Assembly: GCA_963855995.1 (NCBI GenBank)
Contig: OY979724.1
Coordinates: 14,221,855-14,285,854 of the forward strand
Length of the DNA stretch: 64,000 nt
Direction of reading: 5' to 3'
Source of the DNA: Muricea muricata
Taxonomy: Eukaryota > Cnidaria > Anthozoa > Malacalcyonacea > Plexauridae
Shown here: piece by piece, positions 1-13,489 of the stretch
Layout of the letters: each line of letters opens with the position of its first letter
How positions within the stretch are numbered: the first letter of the stretch is position 1
The notes under the pieces: generated by a model
What the model was told of the DNA's origin: nothing
The model's database searches: none
Seen by the model: the letters and a program-made list of their open reading frames with translations, nothing else
Position numbers and translations under genes: made by a program

Positions 1-1065
1 CATGCATTACCGGATCAGCTCACGCTTGGATTTTAGCTAAGTTTGGAACACTAGAGATGTACTCGGGACACTCTGCTAGTGTTGACCACTATGTTTGAAC
101 TTTTCCCACTTTTGTATATTGGCCTGAATTTTTGAAATTTTTTTAAATGGGATGAAATGTCATGAAACTTAGCTGAAAAGGATGAATCAGGTCATTGTAT
201 ATGAAAAAACTTAGTTTAGAACCAGAACAACTTATCTTATTGCTGTTTTAGGATTTGACTCATTTCACCTATTTTGGCTGAACATTGGCCTTGGATGTGG
301 TAAGTGTTTTCATTCGGCATTTTCCCATATTACATGGAAATGATGTAAAATTCTTCATGCATTACCGGATCAGCTCACGCTCGGATTTTAGCTAAGTTTG
401 GGGCACTAGAGATGTACTTGGGAGGCTCTGCTAGTGTTGACCACTATGTTTGAACTTTTCCCACTTTGGTATATTGGCCTGAATTTTTGAAATTTTTCTA
501 AATGCGATGAAATGTCATGAAACTTAGCTCAAAATGATGAATTAGGTCATTGTATATGAAAAAACTTAGTTTGGAACCGGAACAACTTATCTTATTGCTG
601 TTTTAGGATTTGACTCATTTCACCTATTTTGGCTGAACATTGGCCTTGGATGTGGTAAGTGTTTTCATTCGGCATTTTCCCATATTACATGGAAATGATG
701 TAAAATTCTTCATGCATCACCGGATTAGCTCACGCTCGGATTTTAGCTAAGTTTGGAACACTAGAGATGTACTTGGGACACTCTGCTAGTGTTGACCACT
801 ATCTTTGAACTTTTCCCACTTTGCTATATTGGCCTGAATTTTTGAAATTTTTCTAAATGCGATGAAATGTCATGAAACTTAGCTCAAAATGATGAATTAG
901 GTCATTGTATATGAAAAAACTTAGTTTGGAACCGGAACAACTTATCTTATTGCTGTTTTAGGATTTGACTCATTTCACCTATTTTGGCTGAACATTGGCC
1001 TTGGATGTGGTAAGTGTTTTCACTCGGCATTTTCCCATATTACATGGAAATGATGTAAAATTCTT

Positions 1066-3905
1066 CATGCATTACCGGATCAGCTCACGCTCGGATTTTA
1101 GCTAAGTTTGGAATACTAGAGATGTACTCGGGACACTCTGCTAGTGTTGACCACTATGTTTGAACTTTTCCCACTTTGGTATATTGGCCTGAATTTTTGA
1201 AATTTTTCTAAATGCGATGAAATGTCATGAAACTTAGCTCAAAATGATGAATTAGGTCATTGTATATGAAAAAACTTAGTTTTGAACCGGAACAACTTAC
1301 CTTATTGCTGTTTTAGGATTTGACTCATTTCACCTATTTTGGCTGAACATTGGCCTTGGATGTGGTAAGTGTTTTCATTCGGCATTTTCCCATATTACAT
1401 GGAAATGATGTAAAATTCTTCATGCATTACCGGATCAGCTCACGCTCGGATTTTAGCTAAGTTTGGGGCACTAGAGATGTACTTGGGACACTCTGCTAGT
1501 GTTGACCACTATCTTTGAACTTTTCCCACTTTGGTATATTGGCCTGAATTTTTGAAATTTTTCTAAATGCGATGAAATGTCATGAAACTTAGCTCAAAAT
1601 CACGAATTAGGTCATTGTATATGAAAAAACTTAGTTTGGAACCGGAACAACTTATCTTATTGCTGTTTTAGGATTTGACTCATTTCACCTATTTTGGCTG
1701 AACATTAGCCTTGGATGTGGTAAGTGTTTTCATTCGGCATTTTCCCATATTACATGGAAATGATGTAAAATTCTTCATGCATCACCGGATCAGCTCACGC
1801 TCGGATTTTAGCTAAGTTTGGAACACTAGAGATGTACTTGGGACACTCTGCTAGTGTTGACCACTATCTTTGAACTTTTCCCACTTTGGTATATTGGCCT
1901 GAATTTTTGAAATTTTTCTAAATGCGATGAAATGTCATGAAACTTAGCTCAAAATGATGAATTAGGTCATTGTATATGAAAAAACTTAGTTTGGAACCGG
2001 AACAACTTATCTTATTGCTGTTTTAGGATTTGACTCATTTCACCTATTTTGGCTGAACATTGGCCTTGGATGTGGTAAGTGTTTTCACTCGGCATTTTCC
2101 CATATTACATGGAAATGATGTAAAATTCTTCATGCATTACCGGATCAGCTCACGCTCGGATTTTAGCTAAGTTTGGAATACTAGAGATGTACTCGGGACA
2201 CTCTGCTAGTGTTGACCACTATGTTTGAACTTTTCCCACTTTGGTATATTGGCCTGAATTTTTGAAATTTTTCTAAATGCGATGAAATGTCATGAAACTT
2301 AGCTCAAAATGATGAATTAGGTCATTGTATATGAGAAAACTTAGTTTGGAACCGGAACAACTTATCTTATTGCTGTTTTAGGATTTGACTCATTTCACCT
2401 ATTTTGGCTGAACATTAGCCTTGGATGTGGTAAGTGTTTTCACTCGGCATTTTCCCATATTACATGGAAATGATGTAAAATTCTTCATGCATTACCGGAT
2501 CAGCTCACGCTCGGATTTTAGCTAAGTTTGGAATACTAGAGATGTACTCGGGACACTCTGCTAGTGTTGACCACTATGTTTGAACTTTTCCCACTTTGGT
2601 ATATTGGCCTGAATTTTTGAAATTTTTCTAAATGCGATGAAATGTCATGAAACTTAGCTCAAAATGATGAATTAGGTCATTGTATATGAAAAAACTTAGT
2701 TTTGAACCGGAACAACTTACCTTATTGCTGTTTTAGGATTTGACTCATTTCACCTATTTTGGCTGAACATTGGCCTTGGATGTGGTAAGTGTTTTCATTC
2801 GGCATTTTCCCATATTACATGGAAATGATGTAAAATTCTTCATGCATTACCGGATCAGCTCACGCTCGGATTTTAGCTAAGTTTGGGGCACTAGAGATGT
2901 ACTTGGGACACTCTGCTAGTGTTGACCACTATCTTTGAACTTTTCCCACTTTGGTATATTGGCCTGAATTTTTGAAATTTTTCTAAATGCGATGAAATGT
3001 CATGAAACTTAGCTCAAAATCACGAATTAGGTCATTGTATATGAAAAAACTTAGTTTGGAACCGGAACAACTTATCTTATTGCTGTTTTAGGATTTGACT
3101 CATTTCACCTATTTTGGCTGAACATTAGCCTTGGATGTGGTAAGTGTTTTCATTCGGCATTTTCCCATATTACATGGAAATGATGTAAAATTCTTCATGC
3201 ATCACCGGATCAGCTCACGCTCGGATTTTAGCTAAGTTTGGAACACTAGAGATGTACTTGGGACACTCTGCTAGTGTTGACCACTATCTTTGAACTTTTC
3301 CCACTTTGGTATATTGGCCTGAATTTTTGAAATTTTTCTAAATGCGATGAAATGTCATGAAACTTAGCTCAAAATGATGAATTAGGTCATTGTATATGAA
3401 AAAACTTAGTTTGGAACCGGAACAACTTATCTTATTGCTGTTTTAGGATTTGACTCATTTCACCTATTTTGGCTGAACATTGGCCTTGGATGTGGTAAGT
3501 GTTTTCACTCGGCATTTTCCCATATTACATGGAAATGATGTAAAATTCTTCATGCATTACCGGATCAGCTCACGCTCGGATTTTAGCTAAGTTTGGAATA
3601 CTAGAGATGTACTCGGGACACTCTGCTAGTGTTGACCACTATGTTTGAACTTTTCCCACTTTGGTATATTGGCCTGAATTTTTGAAATTTTTCTAAATGC
3701 GATGAAATGTCATGAAACTTAGCTCAAAATGATGAATTAGGTCATTGTATATGAAAAAACTTAGTTTGGAACCGGAACAACTTATCTTATTGCTGTTTTA
3801 GGATTTGACTCATTTCACCTATTTTGGCTGAACATTAGCCTTGGATGTGGTAAGTGTTTTCATTCGGCATTTTCCCATATTACATGGAAATGATGTAAAA
3901 TTCTT
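1066..3905. repeat. Tandem 4-mer duplication (2 x 1,420 bp)
   Basis: Monomers starting 1,066-2,130 correspond one to one with those starting 2,486-3,550. Shared markers 1,420 bp apart are TTTTGAACCGG with TTACCTTAT (about 1,280 and 2,700) and CACGAATTAGG (about 1,600 and 3,020). Private differences include GAGAAAAC near 2,333 in the first copy only. Four monomers of 355 bp make the period. Confidence 0.85.
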
Positions 3906-5325
3906 CATGCATCACCGGATCAGTTCACGCTCGGATTTTAGCTAAGTTTGGAACACTAGAGATGTACTTGGGACACTCTGCTAGTGTTGACCACTATCTT
4001 TGAACTTTTCCCACTTTGGTATATTGGCCTGAATTTTTGAAATTTTTCTAAATGCGATGAAATGTCATGAAACTTAGCTCAAAATGATGAATTAGGTCAT
4101 TGTATATGAAAAAACTTAGTTTGGAACCGGAACAACTTATCTTATTGCTGTTTTAGGATTTGACTCATTTCACCTATTTTGGCTGAACATTGGCCTTGGA
4201 TGTGGTAAGTGTTTTCACTCGGCATTTTCCCATATTACATGGAAATGATGTAAATATCTTCATGCATTACCGGATCAGCTCACGCTCGGATTTTAGCTAA
4301 GTTTGGAATACTAGAGATGTACTCGGGACACTCTGCTAGTGTTGACCACTATGTTTGAACTTTTCCCACTTTGGTATATTGGCCTGAATTTTTGAAATTT
4401 TTCTAAATGCGATGAAATGTCATGAAACTTAGCTCAAAATGATGAATTAGGTCATTGTATATGAAAAAACTTAGTTTGGAACCGGAACAACTTATCTTAT
4501 TGCTGTTTTAGGATTTGACTCATTTCACCTATTTTGGCTGAACATTAGCCTTGGATGTGGTAAGTGTTTTCATTCGGCATTTTCCCATATTACATGGAAA
4601 TGATGTAAAATTCTTCATGCATCACCGGATCAGCTCACGCTCGGATTTTAGCTAAGTTTGGAACACTAGAGATGTACTTGGGACACTCTGCTAGTGTTGA
4701 CCACTATCTTTGAACTTTTCCCACTTTGGTATATTGGCCTGAATTTTTGAAATTTTTCTAAATGCGATGAAATGTCATGAAACTTAGCTCAAAATGATGA
4801 ATTAGGTCATTGTATATGAAAAAACTTAGTTTGGAACCGGAACAACTTATCTTATTGCTGTTTTAGGATTTGACTCATTTCACCTATTTTGGCTGAACAT
4901 TGGCCTTGGATGTGGTAAGTGTTTTCATTCGGCATTTACCCATATTACATGGAAATGATGTAAAATTCTTCATGCATTACCGGATCAGCTCACGCTCGGA
5001 TTTTAGCTAAGTTTGGAATACTAGAGATGTACTCGGGACACTCTGCTAGTGTTGACCACTATGTTTGAACTTTTCCCGCTTTGGTATATTGGCCTGAATT
5101 TTTGAAATTTTTCTAAATGCGATGAAATGTCATGAAACTTAGCTCAAAATGATGAATTAGGTCATTGTATATGAAAAAACTTAGTTTGGAACCGGAACAA
5201 CTTATCTTATTGCTGTTATAGGATTTGACTCATTTCACCTATTTTGGCTGAACATTGGCCTTGGATGTGGTAAGTGTTTTCACTCGGCATTTTCCCATAT
5301 TACATGGAAATGATGTAAAATTCTT
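3196..5325. repeat. Alternating dimer tract (710-bp period)
   Basis: Monomers at 3,196, 3,906 and 4,616 are CATCAC...GAACAC types with ACTATCTTTG. Those at 3,551, 4,261 and 4,971 are CATTAC...GAATAC types with ACTCGGG and ACTATGTTTG. The alternation makes a local 710-bp dimer. The tract has private changes such as CAGTTCACG near 3,922 and TAAATATCTT near 4,252. Confidence 0.75.
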
Positions 5326-6390
5326 CATGCATTACCGGATCAGCTCACGCTCGGATTTTAGCTAAGTTTGGAATACTAGAGATGTACTCGGGACACTCTG
5401 CTAGTGTTGACCACTATGTTTGAACTTTTCCCACTTTGGTATATTGGCCTGAATTTTTGAAATTTTTCTAAATGCGATGAAATGTCATGAAACTTAGCTC
5501 AAAATGATGAATTAGGTCATTGTATATGAAAAAACTTAGTTTGGAACCGGAACAACTTAACTTATTGCTGTTTTAGGATTTTACTCATTTCACCTATTTT
5601 GGCTGAACATTGGCCTTGGATGTGGTAAGTGTTTTCATTCGGCATTTTCCCATATTACATGGAAATGATGTAAAATTCTTCATGCATTACCGGATCAGCT
5701 CACGCTCGGATTTTAGCTAAGTTTAGGGCACTAGAGATGTACTTGGGACACTCTGCTAGTGTTGACCACTATCTTTGAACTTTTCCCACTTTGGTATATT
5801 GGCCTGAATTTTTGAAATTTTTCTAAATGCGATGAAATGTCATGAAACTTAGCTGAAAATGATGAATTAGGTCATTGTATATGAAAAAACTTAGTTTGGA
5901 ACCGGAACAACTTATCTTATTGCTGTTTTAGGATTTGACTCATTTCACCTATTTTGGCTGAAGATTGGCGTTGGATGTGGTAAGTGTTTTCATTCGGCAT
6001 TTTCCCATATTACATGGAAATGATGTAAAATTCTTCATGCATTACCGGATCAGCTCACGCTCGGATTTTAGCTAAGTTTGGGGCACTAGAGATGTACTTG
6101 GGAGGCTCTGCTAGTGTTGACCACTATGTTTGAACTTTTCCCACATTGGTATATTGGCCTGAATTTTTGAAATTTTTCTAAATGCGATGAAATGTCATGA
6201 AACTTAGCTGAAAATGATGAATTAGGTCATTGTATATGAAAAAACTTAGTTTGGAACCGGAACAACTTATCTTATTGCTGTTTTAGGATTTGACTCATTT
6301 CACCTATTTTGGCTGAAGATTGGCGTTGGATGTGGTAAGTGTTTTCATTCGGCATTTTCCCATATTACATGGAAATGATGTAAAATTCTT

Positions 6391-9300
6391 CATGCATTAC
6401 CGGATCAGCTCACGCTCGGATTTTAGCTAAGTTTGGGGCACTAGAGATGTACTTGGGAGGCTCTGCTAGTGTTGACCACTATGTTTGAACTTTTCCCACT
6501 TTGGTATATTGGCCTGAATTTTTGAAATTTTTCTAAATGCGATGAAATGTCATGAAACTTAGCTCAAAATGATGAATTAGGTCATTGTATATGAAAAAAC
6601 TTAGTTTGGAACCGGAACAACTTATCTTATTGCTGTTTTAGGATTTGACTCATTTCACCTATTTTGGCTGAACATTAGCCTTGGATGTGGTAAGTGTTTT
6701 CATTCGGCATTTTCCCATATTAAATGGAAATGATGTAAAATTCTTCATGCATCACCGGATCAGCTCACGCTCGGATTTTAGCTAAGTTTGGAACACTGGA
6801 GGTGTACTTGGGACACTCTGCTAGTGTTGACCACTATCTTTGAACTTTTCCCACTTTGGTATATTGGCCTGAATTTTTGAAATTTTTCTAAATGCGATGA
6901 AATGTCATGAAACTTAGCTCAAAATGATGAAATAGGTCATTGTATATGAAAAAACTTAGTTTGGAACCGGAACAACTTATCTTATTGCTGTTTTAGGATT
7001 TGACTCATTTCACCTATTTTGGCTGAACATTGGCCTTGGATGTGGTAAGTGTTTTCATTCGGCATTTTCCCATATTACATGGAAATGATGTAAAATTCTT
7101 CATGCATTACCGGATCAGCTCACGCTCGGATTTTAGCTAAGTTTGGAATACTAGAGATGTACTCGGGACACTCTGCTAGTGTTGACCACTATGTTTGAAC
7201 TTTTCCCACTTTGGTATATTGGCCTGAATTTTTGAAATTTTTCTAAATGCGATGAAATGTCATGAAACTTAGGTCAAAATGATGAATTAGGTCATTGTAT
7301 ATGAAAAAACTTAGTTTGGAACCGGAACAACTTATCTTATTGCTGTTTTAGGATTTGACTCATTTCACCTATTTTGGCTGAACATTGGCCTTGGATGTGG
7401 TAAGTGTTTTCACTCGGCATTTTCCCATATTACATGGAAATGATGTAAAATTCTTCATGCATTACCGGATCAGCTCACGGTCGGATTTTAGCTAAGTTTG
7501 GAACACTAGAGATGTACTCGGGACACTCTGCTAGTGTTGACCACTATGTTTGAACTTTTCCCACTTTATTATATTGGCCTGAATTTTTGAAATTTTTCTA
7601 AATGCGATGAAATGTCATGAAACTTAGCTGAAAATGATGAATTAGGTCATTGTATATGAAAAAACTTAGTTTGGAACCGGAACAACTTATCTTATTGCTG
7701 TTTTAGGATTTGACTCATTTCACCTATTTTGGCTGAACATTGGCCTTGGATGTGGTAAGTGTTTTCATTCGGCATTTTCCCATATTACATGGAAATGATG
7801 TAAAATTCTTCATGCATTACCGGATCAGCTCACGCTCGGATTTTAGCTAAGTTTGGGGCACTAGAGATGTACTTGGGAGGCTCTGCTAGTGTTGACCACT
7901 ATGTTTGAACTTTTCCCACTTTGGTATATTGGCCTGAATTTTTGAAATTTTTCTAAATGCGATGAAATGTCATGAAACTTAGCTGAAAAGGATGATACAG
8001 GTCATTGTATATGAAAAAACTTAGTTTGGAACTGGAACAACTTATCTTATTGCTGTTTTAGGATTTGACTCATTTCACCTATTTTGGCTTAACATTGGCC
8101 TTGGATGTGGTAAGTGTTTTCCTTGGGCATTTTCCCATATTACATGGAAATGATGTAAAATTCTTTATGCATTACCGGATCAGCTCACGCTCGGACTTTA
8201 GCTAAGTTTGGAACACTAGAGATGTACTCGGGACACTCTGCTACTGTTGTTCACTATGTTTGAACTTTTCCCACTTTGGTATGTTGGCCTGAATTTTTGA
8301 AATTTTTCTAAATGCGATGAAATGTCATGAAACTTAGCTGAAAAGGATGAATTAGGTCATTGTATATGAAAAAACTTAGTTTGGAACCGGAACAACTTAT
8401 CTTATTGCTGTTTTAGGATTTGACTCATTTCACCTATTTTGGCTGAACATTGGCGTTGGATGTGGTAAGTGTTTTCATTCGGCATTTTCCCATATTACAT
8501 GGAAATGATGTAAAATTCTTCATGCATTACCGGATCAGCTCACGCTCGGATTTTAGCTAAGTTTGGGGCACTAGAGATGTACTTGGGAGGCTCTGCTAGT
8601 GTTGACCACTATGTTTGAACTTTTCCCACTTTGGTATATTGGCCTGAATTTTTGAAATTTTTCTAAATGCGATGAAATGTCATGAAACTTAGCTCAAAAT
8701 GATGAATTAGGTCATTGTATATGAAAAAACTTAGTTTGGAACCGGAACAACTTATCTTATTGCTGTTTTAGGATTTGACTCATTTCACCTATTTTGGCTG
8801 AACATTAGCCTTGGATGTGGTAAGTGTTTTCATTCGGCATTTTCCCATATTAAATGGAAATGATGTAAAATTCTTCATGCATCACCGGATCAGCTCACGC
8901 TCGGATTTTAGCTAAGTTTGGAACACTAGAGGTGTACTTGGGACACTCTGCTAGTGTTGACCACTATCTTTGAACTTTTCCCACTTTGGTATATTGGCCT
9001 GAATTTTTGAAATTTTTCTAAATGCGATGAAATGTCATGAAACTTAGCTCAAAATGATGAAATAGGTCATTGTATATGAAAAAACTTAGTTTGGAACCGG
9101 AACAACTTATCTTATTGCTGTTTTAGGATTTGACTCATTTCACCTATTTTGGCTGAACATTGGCCTTGGATGTGGTAAGTGTTTTCATTCGGCATTTTCC
9201 CATATTACATGGAAATGATGTAAAATTCTTCATGCATTACCGGATCAGCTCACGCTCGGATTTTAGCTAAGTTTGGAATACTAGAGATGTACTCGGGACA

Positions 9301-12300
9301 CTCTGCTAGTGTTGACCACTATGTTTGAACTTTTCCCACTTTGGTATATTGGCCTGAATTTTTGAAATTTTTGTAAATGCGATGAAATGTCATGAAACTT
9401 AGCTCAAAATGATGAATTAGGTCATTGTATATGAAAAAACTTAGTTTGGAACCGGAACAACTTATCTTATTGCTGTTTTAGGATTTGACTCATTTCACCT
9501 ATTTTGACTGAACATTGGCCTTGGATGTGGTAAGTGTTTTCATTCGGCATTTTCCCATATTACATGGAAATGATGTAAAATTCTTCATGCATTATCGGAT
9601 CAGCTCACGCTCGGATTTTAGCTAAGTTTGGGGCACTAGAGATGTACTTGGGACACTCTGCTAGTGTTGACCACTATGTTTGAACTTTTCCCACTTTGGT
9701 ATATTGGCCTGAATTTTTGAAAATTTTCTAAATGCGATGAAATGTCATGAAACTTAGCTCAAAATGATGAATTAGGTCATTGTATATGAAAAAACTTAGT
9801 TTGGAACCGGAACAACTTATCTTATTGCTGTTTTAGGATTTGACTCATTTCACCTATTTTGGCTGAACATTGGCCTTGGATGTGGTAAGTGTTTTCACTC
9901 GGCATTTTCCCATATTACATGGAAATGATGTAAAATTCTTCATGCATTACCGGATCAGCTGACGCTCGGATTTTAGCTAAGTTTGGGGCACTAGAGATGT
10001 ACTTGGGAGGCTCTGCTAGTGTTGACCACTATGTTTGAACTTTTCCCACTTTGGTATATTGGCCTGAATTTTTGAAATTTTTCTAAATGCGATGAAATGT
10101 CATGAAACTTAGCTGAAAATGATGAATCAGGTCATTGTATATGAAAAAACTTAGTTTGGAACTGGAACAACTTATCTTATTGCTGTTTTAGGATTTGACT
10201 CATTTCACCTATTTTGGCTTAACATTGGCCTTGGATGTGGTAAGTGTTTTCCTTCGGCATTTTCCCATATTACATGGAAATGATGTAAAATTCTTCATGC
10301 ATTACCGGATCAGCTCACGCTCGGACTTTAGCTAAGTTTGGAACACTAGAGATGTACTCGGGACACTCTGCTAGTGTTGACCACTATGTTTGAACTTTTC
10401 CCACTTTGGTATATTGGCCTGAATTTTTGAAATTTTTCTAAATGCGATGAAATGTCATGAAACTTAGCTGAAAAGGATGAATCAGGTCATTGTATATGAA
10501 AAAACTTAGTTTGGAACCAGAACAACTTATCTTATTGCTGTTTTAGGATTTGACTCATTTCACCTATTTTGGCTGAACATTGGCCTTGGATGTGGTAAGT
10601 GTTTTCATTCGGCATTTTCCCATATTACATGGAAATGATGTAAAATTCTTCATGCATTACCGGATCAGCTCACGCTCGGATTTTAGCTAAGTTTGGGGCA
10701 CTAGAGATGTACTTGGGAGGCTCTGCTAGTGTTGACCACTATGTTTGAACTTTTCCCACTTTGGTATATTGGCCTGAATTTTTGAAATTTTTCTAAATGC
10801 GATGAAATGTCATGAAACTTAGCTGAAAATGATGAATTAGGTCATTGTATATGAAAAAACTTAGTTTGGAACCGGAACAACTTATCTTATTGCTGTTTTA
10901 GGATTTGACTCATTTCACCTATTTTGGCTGAACATTAGCCTTGGATGTGGTAAGTGTTTTCATTCGGCATTTTCCCATATTAAATGGAAATGATGTAAAA
11001 TTTTTCATGCATCACCGGATCAGCTCACGCTCGGATTTTAGCTAAGTTTGGAACACTAGAGGTGTACTTGGGACACTCTGCTAGTGTTGACCACTATCTT
11101 TGAACTTTTCCCACTTTGGTATATTGGCCTGAATTTTTGAAATTTTTCTAAATGCGATGAAATGTCATGAAACTTAGCTCAAAATGATGAAATAGGTCAT
11201 TGTATATGAAAAAACTTAGTTTGGAACCGGAACAACTTATCTTATTGCTGTTTTAGGATTTGACTCATTTCACCTATTTTGGCTGAACATTGGCCTTGGA
11301 TGTGGTAAGTGTTTTCATTCGGCATTTTCCCATATTACATGGAAATGATGTAAAATTCTTCATGCATTACCGGATCAGCTCACGCTCGGATTTTAGCTAA
11401 GTTTGGAATACTAGAGATGTACTCGGGACACTCTGCTAGTGTTGACCACTATGTTTGAACTTTTCCCACTTTGGTATATTGGCCTGAATTTTTGAAATTT
11501 TTGTAAATGCGATGAAATGTCATGAAACTTAGCTCAAAATGATGAATTAGGTCATTGTATATGAAAAAACTTAGTTTGGAACCGGAACAACTTATCTTAT
11601 TGCTGTTTTAGGATTTGACTCATTTCACCTATTTTGACTGAACATTGGCCTTGGATGTGGTAAGTGTTTTCATTCGGCATTTTCCCATATTACATGGAAA
11701 TGATGTAAAATTCTTCATGCATTATCGGATCAGCTCACGCTCGGATTTTAGCTAAGTTTGGGGCACTAGAGATGTACTTGGGACACTCTGCTAGTGTTGA
11801 CCACTATGTTTGAACTTTTCCCGCTTTGGTATATTGGCCTGAATTTTTGAAATTTTTCTAAATGCGATGAAATGGCATGAAACTTAGCTCAAAATGATGA
11901 ATTAGGTCATTGTATATGAAAAAACTTAGTTTGGAACCGGAACAACTTATCTTATTGCTGTTTTAGGATTTGACTCATTTCACCTATTTTGGCTGAACAT
12001 TGGCCTTGGATGTGGTAAGTGTTTTCACTCGGCATTTTCCCATATTACATGGAAATGATGTAAAATTCTTCATGCATTACCGGATCAGCTGACGCTCGGA
12101 TTTTAGCTAAGTTTGGGGCACTAGAGATGTACTTGGGAGGCTCTGCTAGTGTTGACCACTATGTTTGAACTTTTCCCACTTTGGTATATTGGCCTGAATT
12201 TTTGAAATTTTTCTAAATGCGATGAAATGTCATGAAACTTAGCTGAAAATGATGAATCAGGTCATTGTATATGAAAAAACTTAGTTTGGAACTGGAACAA

Positions 12301-12780
12301 CTTATCTTATTGCTGTTTTAGGATTTGACTCATTTCACCTATTTTGGCTTAACATTGGCCTTGGATGTGGTAAGTGTTTTCCTTCGGCATTTTCCCATAT
12401 TACATGGAAATGATGTAAAATTCTTCATGCATTACCGGATCAGCTCACGCTCGGACTTTAGCTAAGTTTGGAACACTAGAGATGTACTTGGGACACTCTG
12501 CTAGTGTTGACCACTATGTTTGAACTTTTCCCACTTTGGTATATTGGCCTGAATTTTTGAAATTTTTCTAAATGCGATGAAATGTCATGAAACTTAGCTG
12601 AAAAGGATGAATCAGGTCATTGTATATGAAAAAACTTAGTTTGGAACCAGAACAACTTATCTTATTGCTGTTTTAGGATTTGACTCATTTCACCTATTTT
12701 GGCTGAACATTGGCCTTGGATGTGGTAAGTGTTTTCATTCGGCATTTTCCCATATTACATGGAAATGATGTAAAGTTCTT
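6391..12780. repeat. Tandem 6-mer higher-order repeat (3 x 2,130 bp)
   Basis: Three six-monomer copies start at 6,391, 8,521 and 10,651. Markers 2,130 bp apart: TTAAATGG (about 6,721, 8,851, 10,981), GAGGTGTAC (about 6,799, 8,929, 11,059), GATGAAATAGG (about 6,926, 9,056, 11,186), GGCTTAACATT (about 8,086, 10,216, 12,346) and CTCGGACTTT (about 8,190, 10,320, 12,450). Copies 2 and 3 share markers missing from copy 1, such as TTGTAAATG (about 9,372 and 11,502) and CAGCTGACG (about 9,956 and 12,086), so they are the closer pair. Confidence 0.9.
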
Positions 12781-13135
12781 CATGCATTACCGGATCAGCT
12801 CACGCTCGGATTTTAGCTAAGTTTGGGGCACTAGAGATGTACTTGGGACACTCTGCTAGTGTTGACCACTATGTTTGAACTTTTCCCACTTTGGTATATT
12901 GGCCTGAATTTTTGAAATTTTTCTAAATGCGATGAAATGTCATGAAACTTAGCTCAAAATGATGAATTAGGTCATTGTATATGAAACAACTTAGTTTGGA
13001 ACCGGAACAACTTATCTTATTGCTGTTTTAGGATTTCACTCATTTCACCTATTTTGGCTGAACATTGGCCTTGGATGTGGTAAGTGTTTCCATTCGGGTT
13101 TTTCCCATATTACATGGAAATGATGTAAAATTTTT

Positions 13136-13489
13136 CATGCATTACCAGATCAGCTCGCGCTCAGATTTTAGCTAAGTTTGGGGGACTAGAGATGTACTTG
13201 GGACACTCTTCTAGTGTTGACCACTATGTTTGAACTTTTTCCACTTTGGTACATATGCTTGAATTTTTGAAAATTTTTAAATGCGATGAAATGTCACGAA
13301 ACTTAGCTTAAAATGATGAATTAGGTCCTTGTATATGAGAAAACTTAGTTTGGAACCCGAACAACTTATCTTATTGCTGTTTTAGGATTTGACTCATTTC
13401 ACCTATTTGGGCTGAACATTGGCCTTGGATGTGGTAAGTGTTTTCATTCGGCATTTTCCCATATTACATGGAAATGATGTAAAATTCTT
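13136..13489. repeat. Divergent 354-bp monomer, copy 1
   Basis: Marked by ACCAGATCAGCTCGCG, GGGGGACTAG, TACATATGCTTG, a one-base deletion in the AAATTTTTAAATGCG segment, GTCACGAAAC, GGTCCTTGT, GGAACCCG and ATTTGGGCTG. These differ from almost all other monomers, yet the three copies of this variant (also at 20,590 and 22,364) look almost identical to one another. It follows an equally marked monomer (12,781) with GAAACAACTT, ATTTCACTC and TTCGGGTTTTTC, and precedes a block-opening monomer. Confidence 0.95.

Larger units (their letters stand above)
1..13489. repeat. Array A higher-order block 1 (38 monomers)
   Basis: The block opens with a monomer carrying TTTAGAACCAG and GATGAATCAGG and closes with the divergent 354-bp monomer at 13,136. 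The same opening type recurs at 13,490 and 22,718, each time right after a divergent monomer. Order of variants: opening type (1), GGGGCAC/GGGAGGC type (356), CATCACCGGATTAG type (711), GAATAC type with TTACCTTAT (1,066), CACGAATTAGG type (1,421), and onward. Much of this order returns in the later blocks. The window begins exactly at a monomer start, so whether a divergent monomer precedes it is not visible. Confidence 0.85.
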
